The notes under the pieces: generated by a model
Databases searched by the model: none
The model's input: the letters and a program-made list of their open reading frames with translations, nothing else
Told to the model about the DNA's origin: nothing
In this document: piece by piece, positions 8,822-17,847 of the stretch
Position numbering within the stretch: position 1 is the first letter of the stretch
Layout: each line of letters opens with the position of its first letter
NCBI GenBank assembly: GCA_017465475.1
Contig: JAFTWC010000050.1
Span: 1 to 64,000, forward strand
DNA from: Lachnospiraceae bacterium
GTDB lineage: Bacteria; Bacillota; Clostridia; Lachnospirales; Lachnospiraceae
Direction: 5' to 3'
DNA: 64,000 nucleotides
Translations under genes and position numbers: made by a program

Positions 8822-9721
8822 ATGGATCAAACAGCAGAACAGGCAGTAGAACAGGTAGTGGAGAAAACTGCGGAGCAGGTTGCGGATAAAGCAATCGATT
8901 GGAGCGTATTAGAAACATTTTGGGCAAGTGCCTGGCCGAAGATTTTTGAAGTAGGCAAAATCATTATTGTGGCATTGCTCATTTGGTTTATCGGTAAAAA
9001 GGTGATTAAGTTTGCCTTAAAGATTACAAAGCGCGCATTGGAAAAGGGAAAAGTGGATGATGGTGTAGAGAGCTTTTTAATGTCATTACTTCGAATTGTG
9101 TTGCACGGTGTGTTAATTGTAATTCTTGCAGGTACGGTAGGAATTGAAACCGGTTCTATTGTAGCACTTTTAGGCTCTGCCGGTCTTGCCATCGGTCTTG
9201 CACTGCAGGGAAGTCTTTCTAACTTCGCAGGCGGTGTGTTGATTCTTGTTTTAAAGCCGTTCCGCATCGGAGACTATATCGTAGCAAATGGTAAGGAAGG
9301 TACGGTTACCGGTATTGATATTTTCTATACGAAGCTTCTTACCGCAGATAATCGTATGGTGGTGCTTCCGAACGGTACACTTTCCAACAGCGATTTGATT
9401 AATGTCAGTCATGAGCCGACTCGTCGTGTGGATTTGACAGCTTCCGTGGATTATTCCAGCGATATTAAGAAAGTCAAAGCGATTTTATTTGACATTGCCA
9501 ATGATTTGGAGTATTCTTTTGAAGATGAAGAACATCCGATTGTTGTATTTGTAAGTAATTACGCTGCAAGTGCCATTGATGTGGGACTTCGGTTCTGGGT
9601 AAAGTCAGAGAATTACTGGGATGCAAAATGGACGGCAACGGAGCAGATTAAGGAGAAGTTCGATGCGGCAGGCATCAGCATTCCGTTCAATCAGTTGGAT
9701 GTTATGATTAAGAATAAATAA
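8822..9721 (+). CDS. mscS: Small-conductance mechanosensitive channel (MscS family)
   Basis: A 299-residue channel that opens under membrane tension to release solutes during osmotic downshock. Three membrane helices end in the pore-lining TM3 with [18 protein letters not shown] (near residues 123-140). The cytoplasmic beta domain follows, with the family motif [13 protein letters not shown] and [14 protein letters not shown]. The N-terminus is an unusual acidic, Gln/Val/Glu-rich heptad-like stretch of about 25 residues before the first helix. AGGAGG lies 8 bases before the ATG. It lies 58 bases after glgB and 26 bases before the glutamine synthetase gene, with no terminator between them. Confidence 0.93.
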   Translation: MDQTAEQAVEQVVEKTAEQVADKAIDWSVLETFWASAWPKIFEVGKIIIVALLIWFIGKKVIKFALKITKRALEKGKVDDGVESFLMSLLRIVLHGVLIVILAGTVGIETGSIVALLGSAGLAIGLALQGSLSNFAGGVLILVLKPFRIGDYIVANGKEGTVTGIDIFYTKLLTADNRMVVLPNGTLSNSDLINVSHEPTRRVDLTASVDYSSDIKKVKAILFDIANDLEYSFEDEEHPIVVFVSNYAASAIDVGLRFWVKSENYWDAKWTATEQIKEKFDAAGISIPFNQLDVMIKNK

Positions 9722-9747
9722 GAGAACATGATGAGGGAGATACCGGT

Positions 9748-11856
9748 ATGTCAGAAAAGGTAACAGATTTTTTCGGAATTGACGTGTTTAATGACACAGT
9801 CATGGCAGAACGCCTTCCGGAAGAAACATATGCAGCATTAAAAAAGACAATTGAAAACGGAGAAGAACTGGATGCCCAGGTAGCAGAAGTGGTAGCTAAT
9901 GCCATGAAGGAGTGGGCGATTGAAAAGGGTGCTACCCATTATTCCCACTGGTTCCAGCCGATGACCGGTATTACCGCAGAAAAACACGATGCATTTATTA
10001 CCCCGGCACCGGGCGGGAAGGTAATGATGGAGTTTTCCGGAAAAGAGCTTATTAAGGGAGAGTCGGATGCGTCCAGTTTCCCAAACGGCGGACTTCGTGC
10101 AACGTTCGAGGCAAGAGGATATACCGCATGGGATTGTACCTCTCCGGCATTTGTAAGGGAAGATGCAGCAGGCGTAACCCTTTGTATTCCGACGGCATTC
10201 TGCTCTTATACAGGCGAAGCATTGGATAAGAAGACACCGCTTCTTCGTTCTATGGAAGCCTTGAACACTCAGGCGCTTCGTATTCTGAAATTATTCGGAA
10301 ACGATGAAGTAAAGAGTATTTCTTGTTCCGTAGGTCCGGAGCAGGAGTATTTCTTAGTTGACCGGGCAAAGTTTTTAAAGAGAAAAGACCTTATTTTTAC
10401 CGGACGTACCTTATTTGGTGCCATGCCGCCAAAGGGTCAGGAGATGGATGATCATTATTTCGGTACCTTAAAGGAGAAGGTTGCTTCTTTTATGAAGGAG
10501 TTAAATGTAGAGCTGTGGAAGCTTGGCATAACCGCAAAGACCCAGCACAACGAAGCAGCCCCGGCACAGCATGAGCTGGCTCCGATTTACGATATTGCAA
10601 ATATTGCTACCGACCATAATCAGCTGATTATGGAGGTAATGAAGAAGGTGGCAAATCGTCACGGCATGGAGTGTCTGCTTCATGAAAAGCCGTTTAAGGG
10701 AGTAAACGGTTCCGGTAAGCATAATAACTGGTCTATGGTAACGGATACCGGTGAGAATTTATTCAAACCGACCAAAAAGCCTCATGAGAATATCCGTTTC
10801 TTGTTGTTCCTCTCTGCTATTTTAAAGGCGGTGGATGAGAATGCGGAGTTACTTCGTTATTCCGCATCCTGTCCGGGAAATGACCACAGACTGGGCGGAC
10901 ACGAGGCTCCTCCGGCTATTATTTCCATTTTCCTCGGAGAGCAGCTTGAGGATATTTTGGCGCAGATTAAAGAAAACGGTGAAGCTACTGAGTCTATAAA
11001 AGGCGGGAAGCTTAACACCGGTGTACATACCCTTCCGGCATTAAAGAAGGATGCAATGGATCGGAACCGCACGTCTCCGTTTGCATTTACCGGAAACAAG
11101 TTTGAGTTCCGTACCGTAGGTTCCTCCATGTCTATTGCGGATGTTAATTCCGTATTAAATACCATTGTGGCAGAGGCACTTTGCGAGTTTGCGGATGAGT
11201 TGGAACAGGCTGCGGATTTTGAGTCTGCCGTAAAGGAATTAATTGCAAAGACTGTTAGAAAACATGAGCGTATCGTATTCAGCGGTAACGGTTATTCTGA
11301 GGAATGGGTAAAGGAAGCAGAGCGGAGAGGACTTCCGAATATTGCTTCCATGGTGGAATCTATCCCGGCGTTGGTTAGTGATAAGACCGTTCGTATTTTT
11401 GAAAAGCACCATGTGCTTTCTGAGGCAGAGTTACATTCTCGTGCCGAAGTAAGCTATGAAATTTATTCTAAGGCTATTAACATTGAAGCAAGAACCATGG
11501 TGGATATGTCTGCAAAGCAGTACATTCCGGCGGTAATTCAGTATACAACGGAACTTGCCAACTCCATCAATACCATTCGCCAGGCAGTTCCGGGAGCAGA
11601 TGTGTCGGTACAGGCATCCATGCTTTCCGAGATTTCCGAGCTTTTGGTTGCGGCAAGGGAAGCTCAGAAGACCTTGGAAACCTGTATTGAAGAAGCAGGT
11701 AAGAAGACCGCAGGCAAAGAGCAGGGCTTATACTTCCGTATGTCAGTGGTTCCGGCTATGGAGGCTCTCCGTGCACCGATTGATAAGCTTGAGATGCTGG
11801 TGGCGAAGAAGGATTGGCCGGTACCGAGTTACGGGGACTTGTTGTTTGAACAGTAA
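9748..11856 (+). CDS. glnN: Glutamine synthetase type III
   Basis: The 702-residue product has the length and motifs of the large GSIII class, which joins ammonia to glutamate using ATP in the cytoplasm. Readable landmarks are the N-terminal [10 protein letters not shown] (near 65), [10 protein letters not shown] metal-ligand Glu motif (near 192), [12 protein letters not shown] (near 265) and the ATP-loop region GSGKHNNWS (near 320). GSIII is common in anaerobes such as Clostridia and Bacteroides. A terminator 34 bases downstream ends the operon. There is no glnR or PII gene nearby. Joint control with glgB and mscS is suggested by spacing but is otherwise unexplained. Confidence 0.95.
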   Translation: MSEKVTDFFGIDVFNDTVMAERLPEETYAALKKTIENGEELDAQVAEVVANAMKEWAIEKGATHYSHWFQPMTGITAEKHDAFITPAPGGKVMMEFSGKELIKGESDASSFPNGGLRATFEARGYTAWDCTSPAFVREDAAGVTLCIPTAFCSYTGEALDKKTPLLRSMEALNTQALRILKLFGNDEVKSISCSVGPEQEYFLVDRAKFLKRKDLIFTGRTLFGAMPPKGQEMDDHYFGTLKEKVASFMKELNVELWKLGITAKTQHNEAAPAQHELAPIYDIANIATDHNQLIMEVMKKVANRHGMECLLHEKPFKGVNGSGKHNNWSMVTDTGENLFKPTKKPHENIRFLLFLSAILKAVDENAELLRYSASCPGNDHRLGGHEAPPAIISIFLGEQLEDILAQIKENGEATESIKGGKLNTGVHTLPALKKDAMDRNRTSPFAFTGNKFEFRTVGSSMSIADVNSVLNTIVAEALCEFADELEQAADFESAVKELIAKTVRKHERIVFSGNGYSEEWVKEAERRGLPNIASMVESIPALVSDKTVRIFEKHHVLSEAELHSRAEVSYEIYSKAINIEARTMVDMSAKQYIPAVIQYTTELANSINTIRQAVPGADVSVQASMLSEISELLVAAREAQKTLETCIEEAGKKTAGKEQGLYFRMSVVPAMEALRAPIDKLEMLVAKKDWPVPSYGDLLFEQ

Positions 11857-11889
11857 ATAAAGAGGATACAGACAGAAGCAGAATAAATG

Positions 11890-11925
11890 AAAACGGAGGC
11901 GGCGGATGGTTGTCTCCGTTTTTCT
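11890..11925 (+). terminator. Terminator after glnN
   Basis: AAAACGGAGGC (11890-11900) pairs with GTCTCCGTTTT (11912-11922), with one G-T pair, and the T-run overlaps the right arm. Confidence 0.8.
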
Positions 11926-12025
11926 CATACATAAGAAGAATGTAAAAGTCCCCGTGTACGGAAAAACTTGTGAAACGGATGGTAATCCGGAAAATTAGAA
12001 TTGGATTAGAATACGGTTAAGGCTA

Positions 12026-12054
12026 TTGCATTTGGAGAAAAAGTAGAATACAAT
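12026..12054 (+). promoter_or_regulatory. Promoter of the DUF4097-PspC pair
   Basis: TTGCAT (12026-12031), a 17-base spacer and TACAAT (12049-12054), about 48 bases before the start codon. Confidence 0.65.
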
Positions 12055-12102
12055 AGGGTCAGTTCAAAACAATCAAGGAAGTAAGGAGGCTAAAGGGCAG
12101 AT

Positions 12103-12933
12103 ATGAAAAATGCAAAACAGGGTGTCTTCATTTTGGTTGCGGTAGTCATGATTGTGGCAAGTGTGGGACTGATTATGACAAAGAATGCATATGACGGCGG
12201 GTCATCAAGCCGGGAGAAAAACGGAACAAGGACATTTAGCGGAACGGTAGATAAGCTGGTGTTTGAAGCCGGAGCATGTGAAATCGATGTGACGGTCGGA
12301 AATACAGAAGAGTTTATTCTTAGTTACGAAGGTCTTTCTCATGCAACCCTATCCGACAGTCTTAAGGACGGTACGTTAAGGATTACTTACCGGCAGGATG
12401 CAGGGTGGCCGGCAAAGATGTTTTACGGAAACAGTATCAAGGATACGAAGATTACACTTACAATACCGGAGGATGCGGTGCTTTCGGAGGCGGCATTTGA
12501 ATTCGGAGCGGCAGAGATTGAAATGGATGATATCACCGCAAAGGAGTTGCTTATTACGGTGGGGGCGGGCGAGTTAACCGCTCACAAGCTGACTGCCACG
12601 GAAAAAGCGTTATTTACGGTAGGAGCCGGAGCTTTTTATGCAGAGGATGTAGAACTTACCAATGCAATATTAGAGTGCGGTGTGGGAGAAATGGAACTGT
12701 CCGGTAACATTATCGGAGAAAGCATCGTAGACTGTGGTGTGGGAGAAACCACATTGACGCTGACCGGAGACGAGGAAGATTACCAAGGTGATTTAAATTG
12801 CGGTCTCGGTGAAATTCACATGGGAAGTGTGGAAATCAGCGGAAACGGAAACAAAAGTTACGGAACATCTTCGGCAGAATGCCGAATGGATATAAAGTGT
12901 GGCATCGGTGAAGTTGATGTTCGCTTTCACTAA
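12103..12933 (+). CDS. DUF4097-like envelope protein with repeated Gly-Glu rungs
   Basis: A 276-residue protein with an uncleaved N-terminal membrane anchor (about residues 8-25) and an extracytoplasmic beta-rich body. The body carries a repeated short motif: VGAGE, VGAGA, CGVGE, CGVGE, CGLGE and CGIGE at roughly 20-residue steps, as expected for a right-handed beta-helix of the DUF4097/YvlB kind. The last four rungs start with Cys. Such proteins are often encoded with PspC and are linked to envelope stress. A PspC gene follows 26 bases downstream. The precise role is unknown. Confidence 0.75.
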   Translation: MKNAKQGVFILVAVVMIVASVGLIMTKNAYDGGSSSREKNGTRTFSGTVDKLVFEAGACEIDVTVGNTEEFILSYEGLSHATLSDSLKDGTLRITYRQDAGWPAKMFYGNSIKDTKITLTIPEDAVLSEAAFEFGAAEIEMDDITAKELLITVGAGELTAHKLTATEKALFTVGAGAFYAEDVELTNAILECGVGEMELSGNIIGESIVDCGVGETTLTLTGDEEDYQGDLNCGLGEIHMGSVEISGNGNKSYGTSSAECRMDIKCGIGEVDVRFH

Positions 12934-12959
12934 TCGAAAAAGAAAGAGAGGAGATAAGT

Positions 12960-13154
12960 ATGGAGATGCAGAATAAGAAATTAAAAAAGTCCAGAACTGA
13001 CAGAAAGCTTTGTGGTGTGTGCGGAGGTTTGGCTGAGTACCTGAATATGGATTCTACCATTATTCGTTTGATTTGGGCGCTACTTATTTTAGCAGCAGGA
13101 ACCGGTCTTTTGGCATACATCATTGCAGCAATCATTATGCCGGAAGATATTTAA
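12960..13154 (+). CDS. PspC-domain membrane protein
   Basis: A 64-residue protein that is almost entirely a PspC domain: a basic start, then LCGVCGGLAEYLNMD, and two hydrophobic segments ending in MPEDI. PspC-type proteins sit in the cytoplasmic membrane and take part in envelope stress control. Here it is a stand-alone domain. AGAGGAG lies upstream of the ATG. It is the second gene of the pair with the DUF4097-like protein and is followed by a strong terminator. Confidence 0.88.
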   Translation: MEMQNKKLKKSRTDRKLCGVCGGLAEYLNMDSTIIRLIWALLILAAGTGLLAYIIAAIIMPEDI

Positions 13155-13167
13155 TCGAAAGTAAGAG

Positions 13168-13208
13168 AAAAAGGAAGCTACATTATGTTGTAGTTTCCTT
13201 TTTTTTTA
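13168..13208 (+). terminator. Terminator after the PspC gene
   Basis: A 15-bp stem (13168-13182 with 13189-13203, one G-T pair) with a 6-base loop is followed by a run of T. Confidence 0.88.
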
Positions 13209-13217
13209 CGCAAATAC

Positions 13218-13246
13218 TTGTACTTTTTTTCAGAGTGTGTTATGCT
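13218..13246 (+). promoter_or_regulatory. Promoter of argS
   Basis: TTGTAC (13218-13223), 17 bases, then TATGCT (13241-13246). The leader is short and shows no T-box features. Confidence 0.5.
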
Positions 13247-13302
13247 AATAGTGGGTTAAACTAAAAATTAATTTTTGACCTTTACAGAGAAAGGAAGCAA
13301 CA

Positions 13303-15078
13303 ATGAAAAAGTTGATTGATATGATTGCCGAGGATGTGAAAGATGCGTTTTTGGCATGCGGATATGAAGAAAAGTTTGGTACGGTGTCCTTGTCCAATCG
13401 TCCGGATTTGTGCCAGTATCAGTGTAACGGTGCTATGGCTGCCGCAAAACAGTACAAGGTAGCTCCCATTGAGATTGCAAAGGCAGTGGTGGAACAGCTT
13501 GCGGAAAGTGAAACTATTTCGGAAGTAACCGCTGTGATGCCGGGCTTTATTAACATTAAGGTGGATAATCAGTTTTTAGCAGCATATTTGCAGGAAATGA
13601 CGGAACAGGAAAGTTTCGGTTATGAAAAGGCAAAGAATCCGCTGACCATTATTGTGGATTACGGCGGACCGAACGTGGCAAAACCGCTTCATATCGGTCA
13701 CTTACGTTCTGCGGTTATCGGAGAAAGTATCAAGCGTATTTGCCGTTATGCAGGACACAATGTAATCGGTGATGTGCATCTCGGTGATTTGGGACTTCAG
13801 ATGGGGCTTGTAATTGAAGGTGTGCGCATGCGTAATCCGGAGCTTCCGTATTTTGATAAGAATTTTACCGGCGAGTATCCGAAGGAGCCGCCGTTTACCC
13901 TTTCAGAATTAGAAACAATCTATCCGGAGGCGTCCGCACTTTCCAAACAGGATGAAACATTCAAGGAGCGCGCACAGCGTACCACCTTGGAGTTCCAGCT
14001 TGGAGAACCGGGCTATGTGGCACTGTGGCAGCACATTATGAATGTGTCCGTGCCGGATTTAAAGAGAAATTATGACGATTTAAATATTTCCTTTGATATT
14101 TGGAAGGGCGAAAGTGACGTTCAGCCGTATATTCCGGATATGGTACAGGATTTTATTGATAAGGGACTGGCGTATGAAAGCCAGGGCGCAATGGTAGTGG
14201 ATGTACAGGAAGAGACGGATTCCAAAGAGATTCCGCCGTGTATTGTCAGAAAGTCTGACGGTGCGGCACTGTATGCTACCTCTGATTTGGCTACCATCGT
14301 AGAGCGTGAAAAGCTGTATGAGCCGAATCGCTATATTTATCTTGCGGATAAACGTCAGGAGATGCATTTTACCCAGGTATTCCGTACGGCAAAGAAAGCC
14401 GGTATCGTGGAACCGGAAAAAGACATTATGTTCCTTGGATTCGGTACCATGAACGGCAAGGACGGAAAACCGTTTAAGACCAGAGACGGCGGTGTAATGC
14501 GTCTTGAGCAGCTTATTGCCGATACCAATGAAGAAGTATTAAAGAAGATGACGGAAAATCGTGATATGGAAGAGACCGAGGCAAAGGAAATTGCCAAGAT
14601 TGTGGGCTTGGCTGCTATTAAGTATGGCGATTTGTCCAATCAGGCAACCAAGGACTATATCTTTGATTTAGACCGCTTTACTTCTTTCGAAGGAAATACC
14701 GGTCCGTATATTCTTTATACCATGGTTCGAATTAAGTCCATTCTTGCAAAGTATGCAGCGGATGGCGCGGAGAAGAAACCGGTGGCAATCAATGCCAGCG
14801 TAAGAGAATACGGTGCGGATGAATTGGCACTTATGCTTCTTACGGCACGTTTTAATGATATTTTAGAACATGCTTATGACGAGGTTGCTCCGCACAAGAT
14901 TTGTCAGTACATTTATGAATTGGCAGATGCGTTTAACAGCTTCTATCACAATAATAAGATTATTGCAGAGACGGATGTAGTAAAACAGGGTGAGTGGATT
15001 TCTTTGATTACGTTAGTATTGCATTTATTGGAAGTTTGTATTGATTTACTCGGTTTTTCGGCACCGGACAGAATGTAG
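13303..15078 (+). CDS. argS: Arginyl-tRNA synthetase
   Basis: A 591-residue class I synthetase that charges tRNA-Arg. It has the N-terminal Arg-tRNA additional domain, the HIGH motif in AKPLHIGHLRSAVIGESI (near residue 130), the ArgRS version of the second signature in GKDGKPFKTRDGG (near 385-397) and a helical DALR-type anticodon domain at the end. The length is normal for the family. GAAAGGAAG lies before the ATG. Three further genes follow with short gaps and no terminator until 18952. Confidence 0.97.
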   Translation: MKKLIDMIAEDVKDAFLACGYEEKFGTVSLSNRPDLCQYQCNGAMAAAKQYKVAPIEIAKAVVEQLAESETISEVTAVMPGFINIKVDNQFLAAYLQEMTEQESFGYEKAKNPLTIIVDYGGPNVAKPLHIGHLRSAVIGESIKRICRYAGHNVIGDVHLGDLGLQMGLVIEGVRMRNPELPYFDKNFTGEYPKEPPFTLSELETIYPEASALSKQDETFKERAQRTTLEFQLGEPGYVALWQHIMNVSVPDLKRNYDDLNISFDIWKGESDVQPYIPDMVQDFIDKGLAYESQGAMVVDVQEETDSKEIPPCIVRKSDGAALYATSDLATIVEREKLYEPNRYIYLADKRQEMHFTQVFRTAKKAGIVEPEKDIMFLGFGTMNGKDGKPFKTRDGGVMRLEQLIADTNEEVLKKMTENRDMEETEAKEIAKIVGLAAIKYGDLSNQATKDYIFDLDRFTSFEGNTGPYILYTMVRIKSILAKYAADGAEKKPVAINASVREYGADELALMLLTARFNDILEHAYDEVAPHKICQYIYELADAFNSFYHNNKIIAETDVVKQGEWISLITLVLHLLEVCIDLLGFSAPDRM

Positions 15079-15105
15079 CAAACGTGCATGGCACAGAGAG
15101 GGATT

Positions 15106-16458
15106 ATGTTTACAGGACGTACACAGGAACTGGAACGGCTGGAAGGATTGTATGGGGCACAGCGTAGCGGAATTATAGTTCTTTACGGTCGGAGCGGTAT
15201 CGGGAAAACCACATTGGCATGTCGCTTTTTAGAAGATAAAAACGGAGTGTATTATGTAGCACGCCGGGTGACTGCAAAAGAACAGCTTAACGTTATGAAA
15301 AACGAGTGGGACACGGCATCCGCAGAAGATTTTTACGAGGCCTTTTCAAGACTCTATGAAAGCAGGAAATACCAAGGGAAGCTTGTTCTTGTTTTAGATG
15401 AGTTTCGAAATCTGTTGGAGGACGGGACTGAGTTTTGGACAGCTTTTCTCCGATTTTATGCCGAACACCACGGAGACGGATCGCTGCTTGTGTTGTTGTT
15501 ATCCTCTTCCGTCAGTTGGGTGGAAAATGAGATGACCACGGTATTGGGCAGTGCTGTACGGTTGCTGCAGGGGTTCATCAAGTTAAAAGAGTTTTCCTTT
15601 ATGGAATTGGCCGGTTATCACAAGCAAAGCGATGTTAGGGATAATATATACACAAGAGCAGTTCTTGGCGGAGTTCCGGAGTACTTAAGACTTTGGAAAG
15701 AAGAAGAAAGTTTCAAGACAAACATTATGGAGTTATTTCTTTCTAAGGAAGCACCGCTTCTTTCGGAAGCAGAGGGTTACTTAAAAAAGGAGTTGCGGGA
15801 GTTGTCTGCGTACAATACGATTTTGGCAACACTTGCCCAGGGAAAGTATAAGCTGAATGATATTTATGCTCACACCGGATTTTCCAGAGCGAAAATCAGC
15901 GTGTACTTGAAAAATTTAACGGAACAGGGTTGTACGGAAAAGCTGTTTTCCTTTGACAGTATGGACCAGCGTAGTGCACAGAAAGGGTTATACAGAATCA
16001 GAGAACCGTTTCTTCGGTTTTGGTATCGGTTTATTTATCCGAATCTGTCGGGAATATTGGCAGGAGCCGGGGAACAGGTATATGAGGAAAAAATTGCTCC
16101 TTACTTTACCGAATTTGCAAAAGAAGCATTTTCTGATGTATGCGGAGAGTATTTGCAGGTGTTGAACCGGTATGAAAAATTACAGAATCGGTATGATTCC
16201 TTCGGTGTTTGGTACGGAAAAGACGGCAAAATCGACGTGGTGGCAAAGACGGAGGATGGGAAATTACTGGTAGGATTTTGTGATTGCAGTGAAGAACATA
16301 CAGGAACAGATGTATTAAGTCACCAGAAGATGATTATAGAAAATGCCGGAATTCATCCTGCGGAATGGTTTTGTTTTTCTATGCAGGGATTTACCGGGGA
16401 AGCGCAGGCAGAAGCAGAAACAGTAGGAATTTCTTTGGTTTGTGCAAAGGATATGTAG
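15106..16458 (+). CDS. Archaeal-type P-loop ATPase with DUF234 domain
   Basis: About 450 residues. The N-terminal ATPase part starts with FTGRTQELERL, followed by Walker A GRSGIGKTT (near residue 28), Walker B LVLVLDEF and a sensor-like LLLSSS. A winged-helix region follows, and then a DUF234-type C-terminal nuclease-like domain with FLRFWYRFI, a VWYGKDGKIDVVAK stretch with an acidic residue and Lys, and a final sheet. I prefer the ATG at 15106 because AGAGAGGG lies before it and families of this type begin at this motif; an in-frame ATG at 15088 has no ribosome site. Related proteins are widespread, unassigned, and sometimes compared with STAND ATPases or restriction-like nucleases. Confidence 0.8.
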   Translation: MFTGRTQELERLEGLYGAQRSGIIVLYGRSGIGKTTLACRFLEDKNGVYYVARRVTAKEQLNVMKNEWDTASAEDFYEAFSRLYESRKYQGKLVLVLDEFRNLLEDGTEFWTAFLRFYAEHHGDGSLLVLLLSSSVSWVENEMTTVLGSAVRLLQGFIKLKEFSFMELAGYHKQSDVRDNIYTRAVLGGVPEYLRLWKEEESFKTNIMELFLSKEAPLLSEAEGYLKKELRELSAYNTILATLAQGKYKLNDIYAHTGFSRAKISVYLKNLTEQGCTEKLFSFDSMDQRSAQKGLYRIREPFLRFWYRFIYPNLSGILAGAGEQVYEEKIAPYFTEFAKEAFSDVCGEYLQVLNRYEKLQNRYDSFGVWYGKDGKIDVVAKTEDGKLLVGFCDCSEEHTGTDVLSHQKMIIENAGIHPAEWFCFSMQGFTGEAQAEAETVGISLVCAKDM

Positions 16459-16502
16459 GGAGGAAGGACACGAAAACGTGTGTCGGAAAGGCAGAACAAA
16501 AG

Positions 16503-17807
16503 ATGTATCGTAAAATAGCACGGTTAATTGTTTATAAAGAAATCGCGGATGACGGGATTTTAAAAGAAACCGCAGCTTGTATTCGGGATTTTGAAGAACA
16601 AAAAGCCGGTCAGACCGAAACGGTAGAACGGCTGTATGTACAGGTTCACAAGTTGCTTGATTTGGCTACGGCTTATGGATTTGATGAGAATTTGTGGCAG
16701 GCTTATATTGCATATCTGCTTGCGGTGACAGAGACTCCGTTTTCTCTGTTGTGTGAGAAAAACGGTGCGGCGGAAGGTTCCGTAAATGTATTTGCGAAAA
16801 ACGATTTCGGTATTTTCCGCGAACTCTTTTTCTATGATTTTGCGGAATTGGAACAAAAGTTGGGAATCAATTGTTTTTCGGTGCTTACCGATTATCATTC
16901 CATTCCGAAGAAGGCTCAGCACTTTAATAAGGGTGTGGGAGATAAGGTAAAGGAGTTACAACACGCATTAAAAGAAACCAAGAACGAAGAGGATGTATTT
17001 TGTGCGGTTACCGGCTTTTATAAAAAGTATGGTGTAGGGCAGTTCGGATTAAACAAAGCCTTTCGTTTGGTAGGGGAAGGTGAGGAGTTTTCACTACAGC
17101 CCATTACCAATACAGAAATCGTAAAACTGACGGACATCATCGGATACGAACAGCAAAAAAATACTTTGGTGGAAAATACGAGAGCTTTCGTGGAAGGGAA
17201 GAAGGCCAATAATGTATTGCTTTATGGTGACAGCGGAACCGGAAAGTCCACCAGTATCAAGGCTATATTAAATGAGTTTTATGATGACGGTTTGCGAATG
17301 ATAGAAATTTATAAGCATCAGTTTCATCAGCTGTCTGCGTTAATATCGAAAATTAAAAATCGGAATTACCGGTTTATCATTTATATGGATGACTTGTCCT
17401 TTGAAGAGTTTGAGATTGAATATAAGTATTTAAAGGCAGTCATTGAGGGCGGTTTGGAGATTCGTCCGGAAAATATTTTGATTTATGCTACATCCAACCG
17501 AAGACATTTAATCAGGGAAACCTGGTCGGATCGTTCGGATATGTCAAAGGATGAGTTGCATCGGTCCGATACCATGCAGGAAAAGCTTTCGTTGGTGGCG
17601 AGGTTCGGAATCAGTATCAATTATTCCGCACCGGATAAGCGGGAGTTTGAACGGATTGTAAAGGGGATTGCTGCAAAGTATCCGGAACTTAACGGAAAAG
17701 AAGAGATGTTGCTTGCACAGGCTAATATATGGGAACTGCGTGGGGGCGGTTTATCAGGTCGGAGTGCACAACAGTTTATACATTATGTATTAGGAAAAGA
17801 ACAATAG
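16503..17807 (+). CDS. DUF815-type AAA ATPase
   Basis: A 434-residue protein. The N-terminal half is helical and variable. The C-terminal half has the DUF815 ATPase pattern: NNVLLYGDSGTGKSTS (Walker A near residue 240), FIIYMDDLSFEEFE (Walker B with DD), LKAVIEGGLE, RPENILIYATSNRRHLI and EKLSLVARFGI. Members of this family occur widely in bacteria and their function is unknown. The ATG at 16503 is chosen because GGAAAGG lies about 12 bases upstream; the open frame extends further back through the preceding gene. It is 44 bases after the DUF234 ATPase, so two different ATPases are probably co-expressed. Confidence 0.82.
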   Translation: MYRKIARLIVYKEIADDGILKETAACIRDFEEQKAGQTETVERLYVQVHKLLDLATAYGFDENLWQAYIAYLLAVTETPFSLLCEKNGAAEGSVNVFAKNDFGIFRELFFYDFAELEQKLGINCFSVLTDYHSIPKKAQHFNKGVGDKVKELQHALKETKNEEDVFCAVTGFYKKYGVGQFGLNKAFRLVGEGEEFSLQPITNTEIVKLTDIIGYEQQKNTLVENTRAFVEGKKANNVLLYGDSGTGKSTSIKAILNEFYDDGLRMIEIYKHQFHQLSALISKIKNRNYRFIIYMDDLSFEEFEIEYKYLKAVIEGGLEIRPENILIYATSNRRHLIRETWSDRSDMSKDELHRSDTMQEKLSLVARFGISINYSAPDKREFERIVKGIAAKYPELNGKEEMLLAQANIWELRGGGLSGRSAQQFIHYVLGKEQ

Positions 17808-17847
17808 CGTGTAGGCAGGTTTGAGTTACCATGAAAGGAGAAAGGGT

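Noticed and set aside
8406..8927. 173-codon open frame on the minus strand over the end of glgB
   Set aside because: It arises from AAG/AAA/GCA repeats in the Lys-rich tail read backwards and has no ribosome site.
13247..13302. Possible T-box leader before argS
   Set aside because: The leader is under 60 bases, with no T-box sequence and no antiterminator; only a weak A/T palindrome is present.
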